From Kalaharituber pfeilii (Eukaryota > Ascomycota > Pezizomycetes > Pezizales > Pezizaceae): a stretch of DNA of 64,000 nucleotides. The first letter of the stretch is position 1. Every line of letters begins with the position of its first letter. Location of the stretch: contig WHUZ01000008.1 in assembly GCA_015179045.1 (NCBI GenBank), forward strand, positions 558,001-622,000, written 5' to 3'. Position numbers and translations under genes: made by a program. Below are positions 1 to 12,669 of this stretch, piece by piece. The notes under the pieces were generated by a model. The model made no database searches, was not told the DNA's origin, and saw nothing but the letters and a program-made list of their open reading frames with translations.

Positions 1-495
1 CGGGACGTTTCGCAGCTGCCAGGGAAGTATCTGGAGTTATGTCTCCGATTGGAACGAGCCACTCCACTTGCCTCCGGCTGAGGCTGAGGTACTTGGTGTG
101 GCTGGTTGACTGGTGATGATTGCCAATCAAGGTAATATAATCAGAAAACAAACTGGACGACATAAAAGACCACTACAGTCCCAGTCTCCTCAGCTGCCTT
201 CTCATCATCATCACAACTGAATCCGAATAAACAATTCTCACAATTTGGTCTCTCCGCAGTGCAGCAGGTCTGCTACGGGATTTCGTTCGTTACTCAGAGC
301 CTCAACCCATTCTCTTCTTTATATATACAAATACCCTCTTTTTTGAGTTACTCGCTCCTTTAATTCTGCAAGGACATCTCACAGGTTGAGATTGGGTTAC
401 GACAGCTCATTGTTAGATTTTCTTCTGGGTGTTTTGAGATTCGGGATCATAATATTATTTACTTGAGTTGCTTTTCTGGCCACGTGCATACCAAA

Positions 496-1479
496 ATGGC
501 CCGTACAACATTTGGTGCCTCCTTGTTCGTGCTCGGGGCGACTCTTCTGCCCTCGGCCATGGCGCACAGTAAGTTCGCCCTCCGCAGTATATTGGTCCCC
601 TCAAACTTTCCTATGCTAACCCTGCCTACAGTCGGCATCTTCCACCCATCCGTCTACGGCTTCCATGGCCCGGACTCCAAAATCCACGAGCCCCTGCACA
701 GCATGCCCATCTCACGCTGGCTCTTCCACGGCGAGGCCCACAACCCGCCCCCGGACGGCGCGCGCATGCAGCTCCCCGCGGGCGGCAACGTGACCATCGA
801 AGTCGCCTGCGAGAAACGCCACACCTCATTCGGCGGCGGCGACACCTCGCACAACCACCCGTGCCCCTCTGACCCGCCCGCCATGCACTCCGGCCCGGAC
901 TTCCCCGACCACCTTCTTCGCGGCTGCGCGATCGCAATCGCGTACAAACAATCCGCGGCGGACGTCCGCCCGGAGGACTTCACCGTCATCAGCGTCAACC
1001 ACTACTGCGTCCGCACGCTGCGCACCGTGTTCGAGATCCCCGCGGGCCTGCCCCCGTGCCCGAACGGGAAGTGTGTCTGCGGGTGGTTCTGGCAGGGACA
1101 GGTGTCGAACGACGAGATGTACATGAACGGATTCGACTGCAGCGTCGAGAACCCCGGGGACAGGGTGCTGGCGAAGCCGGTCCCGCCGAAGGAGTGCAGG
1201 GAGGGCATGGGTGTCGAGTGTGTGAGGGGCGCGAAGCAGCCCATGTACTGGGCAAATGAGGGCGCAAATGTAGAGTACCATGGCCCGGAAAGAAAGCCGG
1301 CGTATCTGGACTACTGGGGGTTCCCGGATGGAGCTCAGAACGATATTTTTGAACCGGAGCAGGAGCCGCCGGCACCGGACCCGATTGGGGAGGCACCAAT
1401 GCAACCCGCTCCAGCACCCCCACTTGAGCAGGACCCCGAGGGGCCGATTGGTGCCTTTGGAAGGAGGTTTAGGAACTAA
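496..1479 (+). CDS. Secreted LPMO-like protein (N-terminal histidine after signal peptide), 2 exons
   Basis: Exons 496-568 and 632-1479 give 306 aa. The 63-nt intron (569-631) starts GTAAGT, has a TGCTAAC branch site and ends TACAG. I chose the ATG at 496 because it sits in a CCAAAATGG context and begins a clear signal peptide (residues 1-23, ending SAMA). Cleavage there leaves a mature protein starting H-I-G-I-F-H-P-S-V-Y-G-F. An N-terminal His right after the signal peptide is the hallmark of copper-dependent lytic polysaccharide monooxygenases, where it forms half of the histidine brace. The mature part has ten Cys, a CVCGWFWQG segment and several later His residues; the last ~60 residues are Pro/Glu-rich, like a linker without a terminal module. 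The likely role is extracellular oxidative attack on a polysaccharide, but I cannot assign an AA family. The coding part is much more GC-rich than its flanks. A TATA-like stretch lies near 320-329, about 170 nt upstream. Confidence 0.8.
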   Translation: MARTTFGASLFVLGATLLPSAMAHSKFALRSILVPSNFPMLTLPTVGIFHPSVYGFHGPDSKIHEPLHSMPISRWLFHGEAHNPPPDGARMQLPAGGNVTIEVACEKRHTSFGGGDTSHNHPCPSDPPAMHSGPDFPDHLLRGCAIAIAYKQSAADVRPEDFTVISVNHYCVRTLRTVFEIPAGLPPCPNGKCVCGWFWQGQVSNDEMYMNGFDCSVENPGDRVLAKPVPPKECREGMGVECVRGAKQPMYWANEGANVEYHGPERKPAYLDYWGFPDGAQNDIFEPEQEPPAPDPIGEAPMQPAPAPPLEQDPEGPIGAFGRRFRN

Positions 1480-2391
1480 GCCATTATTTGATGCGATTTG
1501 AGAAAAGAAAAAAAATGCATATTCACATAGTTCATGTGTCATGAGTTCATGCATACATCAGGCGTTAAACTGGAGCGGGGGGTGGTTATCGACGGGAATT
1601 GTATATACAAAGTAATCTTAATCATATTTATCAAAAGATACATTTTTTGGCTATATATATTTTGAAGCAGCAAGAAAAGTTTGTTTGAATATAAGTAACT
1701 AATCGCATCCGCGAATATCGTAACCGCACTTCCGGTTGATATGTTCATTTTTTTTTTGGGGGGGGGAGGTGGTGGTGGAGCCGAGCAGTCCCACAATACG
1801 CCCCTTCCTTACCCTGAACCATTCAAAACATCCACCTTTTCTAAATTTAGATCTTCCAGACTCGATGAATCTAGACCATATGCTAGTTTAGGAGATTTTA
1901 TTTCATCACCATAGTTACACCACGTGCTACCTATATATAGATGTCAACGAGGCCTCCGCTACCCGACAATATGTATCCCCCTCTCTTCATCATCATCATC
2001 ATCATCGTAAATATTCACTGCACTCAGAAATCTCGCCCCGGGATTGGAAAATCTAATCTATAGTTACACTGAAAATGAAATAAGGAAAGGAAAATCTGCC
2101 GCGGGGATCTGGAAGTAGGTAAAAAAAAATCCGCGGACCCCAATCCAGCAAGGTCCACCGCCTCCCCACCAGAGTCGAGGTACGAGAACACCTCCCCCCC
2201 CCCCAACCTTTCGTTTTTTGCTATCTAAAATAATAACATCTTCCGGTTTTCTTCTTTCTGCAGTAGCGCTTCAGATACATGAGATTTCTTTATTTTAATA
2301 TTTTTTTCTTTTTTTTGGGGGGGGGAGGAGGCATCCGTATAATATTTGTCCATTACGTCAGGATGTTAAAAAATATATATATATATATATC

Positions 2392-2423
<32 letters not shown>

Positions 2424-2677
2424 TCCACCCAGCGGCAGAGCCTATTTTGTAAGTAGAAAAATTCTAACCCTTACCTTAACGCTTAACTCTTGAATCTTAA
2501 ATCTCAAATGCTTGAATTTTCTTTTTTTATAGTTATATATTTTAAATGAGCCGAATTGTAATACAATTCAGGACTTAGTATGGTTATGTTATGATATTTG
2601 ATAAATATATATATATAGATGCAAGAAGAAGCTAGAATAAAAAACTCAAGACCCGCTCAGTCCTATTCAAAATCTTC

Positions 2678-2713
<36 letters not shown>

Positions 2714-2933
2714 GTTTGTTTGTTTGTTTCTTTTTTTTTTTTTTTTCCTTCCGTTTCATGTCCCATCCAGGGCATACAGGCACAGGCACAAGGCCAATGA
2801 ATAAAGATAGTCAAACTAAACATCCACATTCTCCCCCAGCCTCCGACCCCGCCCCACTTCTCCCCGCCACCCTTCCGGCGAGATATGTATATCTCGGATT
2901 GCCAGGTCCCTCACAAGCTTTCTCCATAGTCAC
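1480..2933. other. Intergenic region, low-complexity
   Basis: No gene is supported here. The interval holds homopolymer and microsatellite runs: a (CAT)n run near 1988-2006, an alternating TA run ending in about 29 A (2371-2420), and a T-rich block at 2690-2750. The short open frames here are Lys/Phe runs read from these homopolymers. The poly(A) at 2392-2420 follows a TA run with no recognisable retroposon head. Confidence 0.6.
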
Positions 2934-4362
2934 TCACCTCCACCCTTCCCCAGTCAGCACGCCACGTTCGTCCACTAATACTAGGGCGTCAAGAACTCTT
3001 AGGATTTCCCTCATGTTCCGTCCGGTGGTGACTGGGTATGCAGTCATCATGCGGATTTTCTTGTCCGGGTCGATTATAAACACGGAGCGGACGGTGGGAA
3101 GAGGCTCTTAAAAAAAAAACGTTAATTAATCATATCAGTTAATCCCCCATGTGAAGACCACAATTTTAGCCCCTGGAGAGCAAATACTCACCCCTCTTCC
3201 TCTCCCCTGTCTTCTCATCCACCAACTCCTCCCCCTTATCTAACATCCCATACAATCTCGCTACAAACCCATCCTCATCTGCAATAATCGGGAATTGTAA
3301 CAAATCACCCTTACTCCCCTCTTGTCCCGCGCCCTCTGTAACGCCCAAGTTCCCAGTTCCCACTACGTCCTCCAAACCCAACTCCTTCTCCTCGTCTAAT
3401 ACCCCAACCGCCCCTTGCACCTTTCCCATCGCCATCATATCCCTCTCCGCATCTGCTCCCCCAGAAACCCTTTGTGCCGTGCTTCTTGTAGCCTCGGTCG
3501 CCTCACCCCCCTCCCCGCTAGTCTCCTTGCCCACGATCCCCTTCTCACGCTCCTTACTCTCAATGATTCTCCTCACCTCCCTCATCCACTCCCGATGATC
3601 CTCCGCATTGCCCACAGACAAGCCCAACAGCTTCGCACCTCTTTTCTCAAATTTATCCTGCATCTCCGCAATTGATGCAATCTCCGTCGTGCACGCCAGA
3701 GTGAAGTCCATCGGATGCGAGAAGAACACGACCCAATGCCCACGCCTCTTCGCGTCCGCATCGACCATCTCCGGTCTCAAGCTCTTCATCGGCGCCTCAA
3801 TGTACTCGTAAAACTCAATCGGTCCATGCGAGGACAAGGCATGGAAATTCGGTGCGCGGTGATTGAGCTTCAACTGCGGATAGTGCTCGTGCTCACCTGA
3901 CGGCACCTCCGCGGCTTTGCGAATGTCAGCTGGATCGACCGCCACCGCCGTAGTAGCGCTGTAGAACGCCGAGTTGTTACTACTATCCACAAACGCCGCT
4001 TGCTGCCGTGTAACCGAGTGCAGCGGCCCAGCCAGCTGGTTGTTTCTAGTTTCACGCGCCAGCGTAATGACATCGTCAAGGTCTCCCTCGACCGCGTAGA
4101 CGTCTCGCTCCGTGGGCATGGGATTCGACGGACCAACAAGGTTGTGGATTCCGCGAGTGTGAAGCAGCGGAGTAGTATTGAGAAGCCGAGGCTGTAGCAC
4201 CCAGCTGGGAGGATGACGAGTGCCAATGGGGGTGGCAACGGTTGACGACCGTAGTCTAGATAGTGATGCCATCACCCCAACGCCCTTACCCCAGACCCCA
4301 TGTTGATATGCACCGCGTATGAATGGTAAAGCGACGCGGACATGCGAATACGATCCTGCCAT
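2934..4362 (-). CDS. 1-Cys peroxiredoxin, mitochondrial type (Prx6/Prx1-like), 2 exons
   Basis: Exon 1 is 4362-3192 and exon 2 is 3106-2934, separated by an 85-nt intron (GTGAGT donor at 3191, T-rich tract and TTAAG acceptor at 3107); together they encode 447 aa. It should reduce peroxides through a peroxidatic Cys in the motif P217-M-D-F-T-L-A-C224. The family markers are a basic, mitochondrial-presequence-like N-terminus, KLNHRAPNFHA, the GHWVVFFSHPMDFT block, LLGLSVGNAEDHREWM, FPIIADEDGFVARLYGMLD, and in exon 2 VFIIDPDKKIRMMTAYP plus TGRNMREILRVLDAL. Two things are odd. About 85 residues rich in Gly, Glu and Ala (about 270-357) are inserted between the EWMREV helix and FPIIADEDG, where usual members have about 5-10. 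The protein also stops at GEGWR, short of the usual C-terminal extension; a +1 frame just downstream reads LVRDLAIRDIHISPEGWR, so the end may be frameshifted or spliced differently. Upstream residues 90-160 are also longer than usual. Confidence 0.88.
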
Positions 4363-7300
4363 ATTGCTATCCTGCTTCCCTGTCTTACCTTTTGAGATAA
4401 TATCAAATTATCGCCAGCAGAATCAAAAATCCTGTGTAAAGATGAAGAATTGAGATTTCTTACCAACCACTTTCTTCTCTTCAAGTGGTCAAGAGGGCGC
4501 CGGCTGTTCGACGGAGCAAGGTTAGATGGGGGGATATGGAGTGTCAGAATTGGAATTGTGCGGGACTTTCAATCGTTAACTCAAAATTGAAAGCCTCTTC
4601 TATAGCGATGTCATCGTCCGTTTCGTTGTGAAAGGCCTTTGACCGAGCCGGAATATCTTCAGCCGTACGTTAGGCTGACCGGTTCCTTGTCTTCACGTGC
4701 GGGGTCTAGCAACAAAACACATGTCAAACAATTGCGTCATTGCTAGACAACCAGTCCCAGTTCACCGGTTTGTTTCTTTTGCTCTGCAGATCTGCGACGG
4801 TTTGGTGACGTCGTCAGACTTGACTGAGTAATACATTCATAAAGTTGCGTTATGTAATGAATGCTCCTTAGCTAACCGCGAAGGCCTTCTTAGTGATTGC
4901 TGACGAAGAGTTTGATGAAAACAAAATAAAAAACAGATAAAAGAAAAATAAAATCCAAATAAAGACAATTTACAGTTAAAAACCACACACGCCTAAAGTT
5001 GCCCTACCATCCTCACGCTTTACCTAATCCATTTCATAGGGAAACGTCGGATTAAGCATAGTAGTAGTGTGCATGGGAATACTTGTAAAAACTGGGAAGG
5101 AAAAAAAAAAAAAGGGCTAGGTGGGGCACGTGGGCGTCCCGAGCTAAGCATTAATGTAACCTTAGCTAGCAATGGGAACGTGCCATACGTTTTGTGGCAC
5201 TTTCGCTTTCGCCAACCCTCTTTACCGGCGCCCCAGCTTGTACTTCCGTTCAAGCCGAGAACGCGTTCAAGCTTATTTTCAGGCTCAAAAGCAAGGCGTA
5301 GATAAGTAGGCACGTACGAATTCGAACTTAAGCGCAACGCATGAATTTCGGGTATCGCGAATGTACTGCATGCATAGCGCATAAAGACGGTTGTAAGACC
5401 TTGTGCTCTACAGAATTCCCCAACACACCCACCCTCCAAAACTCAGAGATTTACAGATAAGGACGGATATTCCCATGCCATATTGCATAACATCCGGAAT
5501 TACCAGTGCATAGGTATAGGAGCAACGGCAAAACCCGAATATGCGGTTACGGTACAGCCCTCTCAAATTAATCCGGGTATGCCGCCTGTGCATCCATATG
5601 ATTTGTTGGAAAATCAGGCGAGAAGTGGTACTGTACTCTACCAAATAGTCGTTGTATGATAAATGCCAAAAGCCTTTGCCACGCGGCAAGGGCAAAAGCC
5701 GGCATCAAAGCTCCACTTTCATGACAAATATTTCATCGAATGCATTCGGCCTCGGGCTCATATTCCCGCAAATCAAAGCTTCTTGCCAATGCCGTACCCC
5801 TTATGTATCCATCGGCATCTCCGCTATCGCATTACAAAGCGGCTGTTTTCACCCCTACACACAGTCATCTAATAGTCGTACGTTTTTACATTCGTCATAT
5901 TAGATCATAGCATCGCCAATCGCACACAGCATTTTCACCCTGTGGTCGCTCGTTTAGGAAGTATTGGAACGACTGACTAATTATGCGCTAGTCAGCCGAT
6001 ATCGAAAAACTCCAACATGCGAAGGGTAGATAAAAATTTGAATATCAAATAGTTGTCCATTCGAACGAATGTGTTGTACTCACCCTTCAAGATCGTAGAC
6101 ATCATCACAGGGGGACATAGCGATAATCCAATACAATCCAACTGCAACTAAGGCCGATACACTAAAATGTTAGTGTTTCGAATTCATCTGCAAAAACGCG
6201 AATAAAATGACTCATGCATCGCGGAGAGCCCCCCGCGCACGCGAATTATAAAGCAAGCAGATGGGTGCGAAAAGGACCGTGACACGAGAGTTCATCATAA
6301 CCTGTTTACCTTTTTCAGATGTCTAGTATAACCCTATTTGCAAATAAGGACAGAAGATAATAATCCAGATTAGGCGATTCCCCCCCACTCATTTTCCCCA
6401 GACATAATTGGATAGGTCTCATGTCGGACAGTCGGAGTTGCATTCCTCCATGGCTGCAACCGTTTAAAGATCTCAGCACCTGTTCCAAGAGTTTCTTCCT
6501 TGGCGAGGAGGCCCTTGACGCAACCAAGCGAGACTGCGGCGTCAGCCCATTGCATAACAAGGCCGGTTTTGGCTGTGCTGATTACCTCCCCTCGCATCAA
6601 AATCGTTGGATTTTTCTTGCCCTCGGGCCCCTTCCCGTCCCAACGAAACCTCCTTTAGACCTCTGTAGCAGAGAGCCTCCAAGAAGCGATTCTTGAAGGT
6701 GCTTGTGGTCACTTAGCCGACTCGAGCAAGTTGCAGTTTTAGTCCTGCGCGAAATTAAGCAGCCCTGCCCTGGACCCGTCGATGGAGTTTTGGGAGGGTA
6801 CAGGCATCCATGTAACCATGCAAGGCGCTGCAATGTAGTGTCTTCTAAAAATGGAACACGAGAAATTATTGTACTGTAGTCGCCTCCCCTCCACCCATGT
6901 TCATGTGAGGGGATCACACACACCCACGCCTTGCTGCGAACCAGATGTGTATCAAGATCTGCGCCTTGGCTCCATCCCGTTTCCTTCTGTGAGACTGTTG
7001 TAACGGCGGAGCGACATTAATCCGCCAGCATGCATAATCGAGAAAGCGTGTATACATACAGGCCTTATGTCTTGCCCGCGTACTTCAACGCGAAAAGAAG
7101 TCCACGCAATTTAATGCATATCAAGGGCTTGCGTACACTCATTGACGCGTTCCAGTGTCGACGTGGATTTCGCCTTGAAGACAAAAAAGAAAAAAAAAAG
7201 AAAAAAAAAAAAAAATTATTTGGCTTCCTGTTTATCAAATTGTAAAGCTCCACTGTGCAACTCTTAGTCGTGTTCAGTTGTGTGTGCATGGCAGCAGGGA

Positions 7301-9526
7301 ACCGCCTGGAGGCCCATGATTGGGATTTAGCCTGGGTCCGCTAATAACTAACCGCCTTTTTTTTTTGGTTCTTTCCACTTGCGGTTGAAAAGGCAGTTGA
7401 ACTCAAAGAGCTTCCAGTGGTAAAGAAATCCCCGCCCTTCCCTCCCCACCTTGTTTCACAACGTCGCACTGGATGACTTCTTCCTCAATCTGCTAGCATG
7501 ACCCAAATGTCCACCTAAGCTGACCGTCTTATTGGCCGTAGCCGCACGCCACCATTTCACCGTACCTTTGTACACGGCCTGTAGTGAGCGCGCTACACCT
7601 CAGGCTAACTGACCGCGACGTCTAGAAGCTATTTGCCTTCGTATATAGTTCCTTCTTACTGAGCCGCCTTGCATATAGAATCTGCCTGTTTATGTTGTCG
7701 CTTACTTAGAAATCATTTGGTAGACGGTGCAGAATTACAAATGAGCAGAATAGGGTAGAACCTGTGGAAATACCTTGTTAGTGTGAACTTAATGTGACAC
7801 AGTCCACCCGATCGGAATTATTTCTCGTGTACACGATCGCAGGTTGAAACTAACATATGTCAACCAAGCCTCACACCCACAGACAGAACTCACCAATTGT
7901 CTCTCCAGTTGGCTCAAAATGGAGCAATTGTATTAGGAGATAATCTGATTTGTAGAAAAAAACGATTGGTCACAAAGCTACTGGTACGCACCTTCTGCGG
8001 ACTAACATCCGCATATCGCAGCAGAGAGCGATTAAAATAGCCAGCCAGTGGGAGACACGAGAGGACTTTAACTTCCGTCCATGACCTAGAATGGAACAGT
8101 CAGTCTTGCAAGGACCTGCACAATTCCTTAGTTCGGTAGACTGCTGTTTGGAGAAGATAATTGTTCCAGCCGCCAGGGAAAGTCCCTGTCCGCAAGAAGC
8201 TTGACTTGATTAAACCTTCCCGGCAGTTGCGTCGGGTGTACCCACTCTGCCTCTTTGGCAAAATATGCCTCGTGATGTGGGGCTAGTGCGTGCCAGGCGG
8301 ATTGCTTCAAGAGAGTAACTCTAATCAAGTCTCGTCACAGCGGGTTGTTTCAGATTGTCACGAGTTTGAGTATTAGCGCTACACCTGCAATGCAGAGAAC
8401 TTCTGGAAGACTGCCTGTTTCGAAACAATGAACCTTTGGCTTGGAGCTAGGCGAGAGAAGGAACGTAGACTGCTTGGAAATTGATAGTTCACATTTAGAG
8501 GTAAGGATGTAGTGACTGGAACGTGCATGCAAATGGGGCCAGGGTTGCCAAAATACGTTAACCGTCAGTCCCTGAACCTTGGTGCTGCCTTAGGTGGTCA
8601 AAAAAGGGATGGACCCGGGTAAGGTACCCGAAGATGTTTATCCAACCTGCTGGGTGGGAAGTGTATGCACTAACAACAACGGTCTTCAACGTTTTTGACG
8701 CATGTGTCTCTAAAACAAAATATGAGCGAATAGTTGACACTGGCGCACACATGATGGAGCAAGAAGAAAGCTTTCTGGCGGAGTAGCCGATGCTGGTAGA
8801 GAGGAAACAATGCGCTATTGTTCAAAGCATTGAAATTGGGCACATCAGACCAGCAGTTTTCGGGCGTAAATACCCTTGAAATTCAAGCAAATGTTCCCTG
8901 TCTATATTTCAACGCCCTTGCAACGCTAGGTATATCCGAATCGCTTTTCCGCGGGATCCTCGCTAGTACTCTGACGTTTTCCAATGTTTCATGGACTTGG
9001 TGCGCCTCGTTGGCACAAATCTGCCTTTGTAGCCTAATGTAGATCGTCAATAAATGATTCCAAGCATCCTGTCATAAAGGGGTGAAAGCTCTGACCACAT
9101 CGTTTCCAGGAACAACCCATGAAGTTTCCAGCGGTCCTCGACGCGCCTATGTTAATGCTCTACCAGCTGCTCCTATAGATTGAATAGGCACACTGCTTGC
9201 AGGGTGGTCGCACAGCCCGTTGGAGGTACCATTGTACAACGGTTGCACCAAGAACCATACGCTCAAGAGCGGAATGATGAAAGAGATCTGATTTACTAGT
9301 AAAAACGTTAGGTGCACCAAGCGAGTTCGGTTGCCGCACCAAGAGGGCCGTGAAGGGTGCAAGGGTACTGAGGCCGCCTTACATTAAACCCTTCTTGTCG
9401 GCTTGTATCTCTTCTGACTCCCTTTATCACCCATCCTCAGTTGCAACCATCTCCACATCGTTGCAGACTCTTGACGAATCCACAAAAAATCACCCAAGCC
9501 GTGATACTAAGCAACACACAACTAAG
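4363..9526. other. Long gene-empty interval
   Basis: About 5.2 kb without a gene I can support. It contains poly(A) runs at 5100-5113 and 7187-7217 without a recognisable retroposon head, and many short open frames with no family signal. Two overlapping minus-strand frames at 6370-6923 are open over about 550 bp but match nothing I recognise and have no consistent splice joining. The regulators and 5' ends of the divergent peroxiredoxin and Zn2Cys6 genes lie somewhere in here; I see no distinct operator. Confidence 0.5.
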
Positions 9527-12500
9527 ATGTACCCAGCATCCCCGGTCTCCCCGGTCATGCCCGAGCCTAAGGCGGAAGAGAGTGGTTCGAGTGGAAATGT
9601 TGGAGATATCAATCTGAATGTTTGCGACAACATAAAGCCAAAACGAAGCCCTTCTTCAACAGCAGCAAAATCACCAAGACCGACAATCACAACAAGTGGC
9701 GTCTCTACCAAAAGTCGCTCGAATTCACCAACAGTATCGCCTTCTCGAAAGAGGAAACATTCTCCCAACTCGCAGTCGGATAGCGAGAGCAGTAAGAGAT
9801 TAAGCTTTGGGTTTCCACGTAGCCCAACCACCAAGATGAACCTTGACATCAACGACATAGGGATGCCGGGTCGTTCCAGCAGCACTCGAAGTCGAACAAA
9901 GGTTCCTACCTCGGAGAGAAGGAGAGTTCCTGTAGCGTAAGTTTGACCCGGGGCAGCATTTTAGAGTTCTACACTGACTTCTAAATAGTTGTGACAGTTG
10001 TCGACATCGCAAGATTAGATGTCAGTGGGCTCCGAACAGCTGTGGACTGGCACTGATTGCTGAACATTGATATACAGGTAATGGCGAGCACCCTTGTCAG
10101 AATTGCGTCAAGAACTCCTATGAATGCCACTTCCCTCCGGTATCGGCCAAGATTGTGGTTGAAGAAAATTGGGTGGAAAGACTCCAAGGCCGATGCAGTG
10201 CATTGGAACAGTGTCTTCTCGAAGCTATTCCGGACCCAGAAAAGCGGAAAGAAATTGCAGCTCATTATGGATTGCGATTGATGCTGTCATCTGCTTCAGA
10301 CAGAAGCGATTCAGAACCAACCTCTGCGGCCTCTGGTCCGGGAACCTCAAGTAGTAGCAGTGAGCACTTCGGAGGCTATGACGCGGAAGTGTATTCAAGT
10401 ATGGGCGCCGGCCATATTGTGTGCCGGAGCAAATTGCTAACGGTTGACAGGTTTTATTGGCGACTCAGCAAGCTTGACATTTATCAACAAAATTAGAGAT
10501 CTCATGCGAGCAACCGCCCAACATACACCTGTACTCGCACAGTTGCCCAAGCAGGCGCCGATGTTCAATCCCAGTGAAGGCTTTCATCCCCTTCGACCAC
10601 AGATTAATACATATCAACTAGACCCGATACACTCATTTATTTCCTCCACATCAAATTTCAGTTCACAGCCTCCCCTCTCTTTCCCTTCGGCTGATCCATA
10701 TTTGCTACCGACAAAGCAAAAGGTTCTTTCTCTTGTCCAACGCTTTATCAACTTTTTAGGATGCGGTACAACAAGCGAGGCAATGACAGCTTCTGGAGGC
10801 ATATACCATTGGTTTGACGCTGAAAAATTAGCGAGGGATATTGAGAATTTCGATACCGCGATTGACGTGGGAATGCTGAACCTAGGAGAGCAGTCGAGGC
10901 CCGTTGACTATAGCGTGCTGTGTATGATCAACGCAGTGCTTGCATTGGCTTGTCAGGCTACCGCTGCATCTGGGCCTTCGGACGTTGAAGAAGAAACGAT
11001 TGCTGGAGACGCGTATTTCTGGAAGTCCTTTGTGCCGCCGCGGAGGACAAGTACTGGGGACAGATCTATTACATCTGACCCGGCTTTTACACCCACTAGT
11101 TCTCATAGTGCTGGTGACTATAACGAGGCTCACCCCTCCTACTTCACTGTCACACAGTTTGACACGTCTTCAGCCGCACCATCCATGGTCCCTAACAACA
11201 CAAATTACCAACCAGGGATGACATTCTTTGCGCGAGCTAAGGCTCTCATGGTCAATCCATCTGATGCTCCCAGTCTTATAACACTCAAAACTCTTTCGAT
11301 GCTCTCATATTTCCTTCTTTCCGCAAATAGATGGGAGGCCTCCTATCTTCACATTGGACTGGCAGTAAGGCTTGCTGTTGCCAACGGGTTGCATCGAGCC
11401 AAGTCGTATGCTTCAACAAACAGCCCGGGAATACTAGATCAGGAACTGAGGAGCAAACAACGAGAAGAGGAGGAACGCAAAAGGACTTTCTGGACAATAT
11501 ATATCTTAGACCGGTAGGTTATGCGTGGAATGACAAGTTGAACACGGCTAATAGATCTATAGACTCGTTAGTTGCATAACTGGGCGACCAGTGATGCTGT
11601 CTGATGAGGCCATAGACACTGAGTTACCAGTGAACATAGTATGTGAATAACAAGAAGCTGACCGCCATATGTACTAATTCTAACGCGATCTCACAGGAAG
11701 GATTGCCTTCCGCCAGCGGACTCCGGGCGCATGTCCAGCTGAGTAAGATCATGGGAGATATTATCACGAGTACGTATTTTTTTTTCTTCTAAGGCTCTTT
11801 CACACGCTAAGTAGACTCTAAACAGATGTTTACCCCATACGACGGCCACGGGATTCCCCTCAAAATCAGCATCATATCATAGTTCAAGCCATTCAAAGGT
11901 CCCAAGTGGAACTGCATGCCTGGCACGAGGCTCTGCCGGCGGAACTCAAGCTCGTTAACGGTGTGGCAAGGGAGAGGGGTGTTCTATGGTTGCATAGCTT
12001 ATATAATGAGGTATACTTTAAGGCAAATACGTTCAGCCATGGGGAACTGTATACTGATAGAAAATTTAGCTTCTAATGCTCACCTGTCGTCCCAATCTCC
12101 TCCTTGCGCTGAAACGCAGCACTGCGTCATTGTACACTCCAACTGAGGCTCTACCGGTGCTTCCTCAATACATATATGACCATGCAGCTATTTGCAGTAA
12201 TGCTGCCGCGAACAACCTGCTCCTTGCTAGGCAGGTCCAAGCCTCAGGCTGGGTGCATGCCTCGTTCATGGAATGCAGTTACATTTTCAACGCAGGAATG
12301 ACATTGGCATTGGCCCGCTTGATTCCACACCCAGGAACGGAATGGGCATCTTCAGGCAGGCAGTCTGAGGAGGACATACGATATGCAATCGCCTTCCTTT
12401 CCACACTGGCAAAGAGCGGCAACCATGCTGCATCAAGATACACAAAAGATCTCATGGACTTGAATGCAGCTGTCACCAGGCTTATCGAGGCGAGGGAACT

Positions 12501-12669
12501 TGGAAGTGACCTCCAGGCCCTTAGTGGGCCAAATCCAGCAATGACCTTGGCCCCTGCAACAGTGGTTCCGGGTATGATTTCACCATTATCTTATCAGCAA
12601 ACCCTACGGGACTTCGAACTCTTCTCTCCAGAATATCGGGAATTGCTTGATCCGAGTTGGACATCATGA
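9527..12669 (+). CDS. Zn(II)2Cys6 fungal transcription factor with fungal_trans middle domain, 8 exons
   Basis: Exons 9527-9936, 9989-10020, 10078-10398, 10451-11513, 11563-11638, 11697-11769, 11826-12010 and 12070-12669 join in frame to 2760 nt (919 aa); introns are 49-59 nt. The DNA-binding cluster is split over three exons and is complete only after splicing: C138-x2-C-x6-C-x5-C-x2-C-x6-C164, with the basic stretch CRHRKIRC. Intron 2 uses a GTCAGT donor, chosen because it restores RCNGEHPCQNC. A short coiled-coil-like segment (WVERLQGRCSALEQCLLEA) follows, then the middle homology region found in Fungal_trans proteins: YSSFIGDSASLTF, RWEASYLHIGLAVRLAVANGLHR, RKRTFWTIYILDRLVSCITGRP, IDTELPVN, and YNELLMLTCRP. 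The N-terminal 130 residues are Ser/Pro-rich with KRKH basic patches. It should act in the nucleus as a sequence-specific regulator; I cannot name its targets. An upstream in-frame ATG is not required, and the start at 9527 (AAGATGT) is my choice. Confidence 0.92.

Noticed and set aside
626..1554. Long minus-strand frames opposite the LPMO-like gene
   Set aside because: GC-rich third positions of the real gene keep the opposite strand open; no start context, splice sites or motifs.
2371..2420. Poly(A) run as another tail-only retroposon
   Set aside because: It follows a TA microsatellite and I find no flanking duplication or A/B unit.
2619..2829. Overlapping open frames made of Phe or Lys runs
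   Set aside because: They are read through poly(T)/poly(A) and have no other content.
6370..6923. Possible minus-strand gene upstream of the regulator
   Set aside because: Two different frames, no recognisable motif, and no consensus splice sites that join them.
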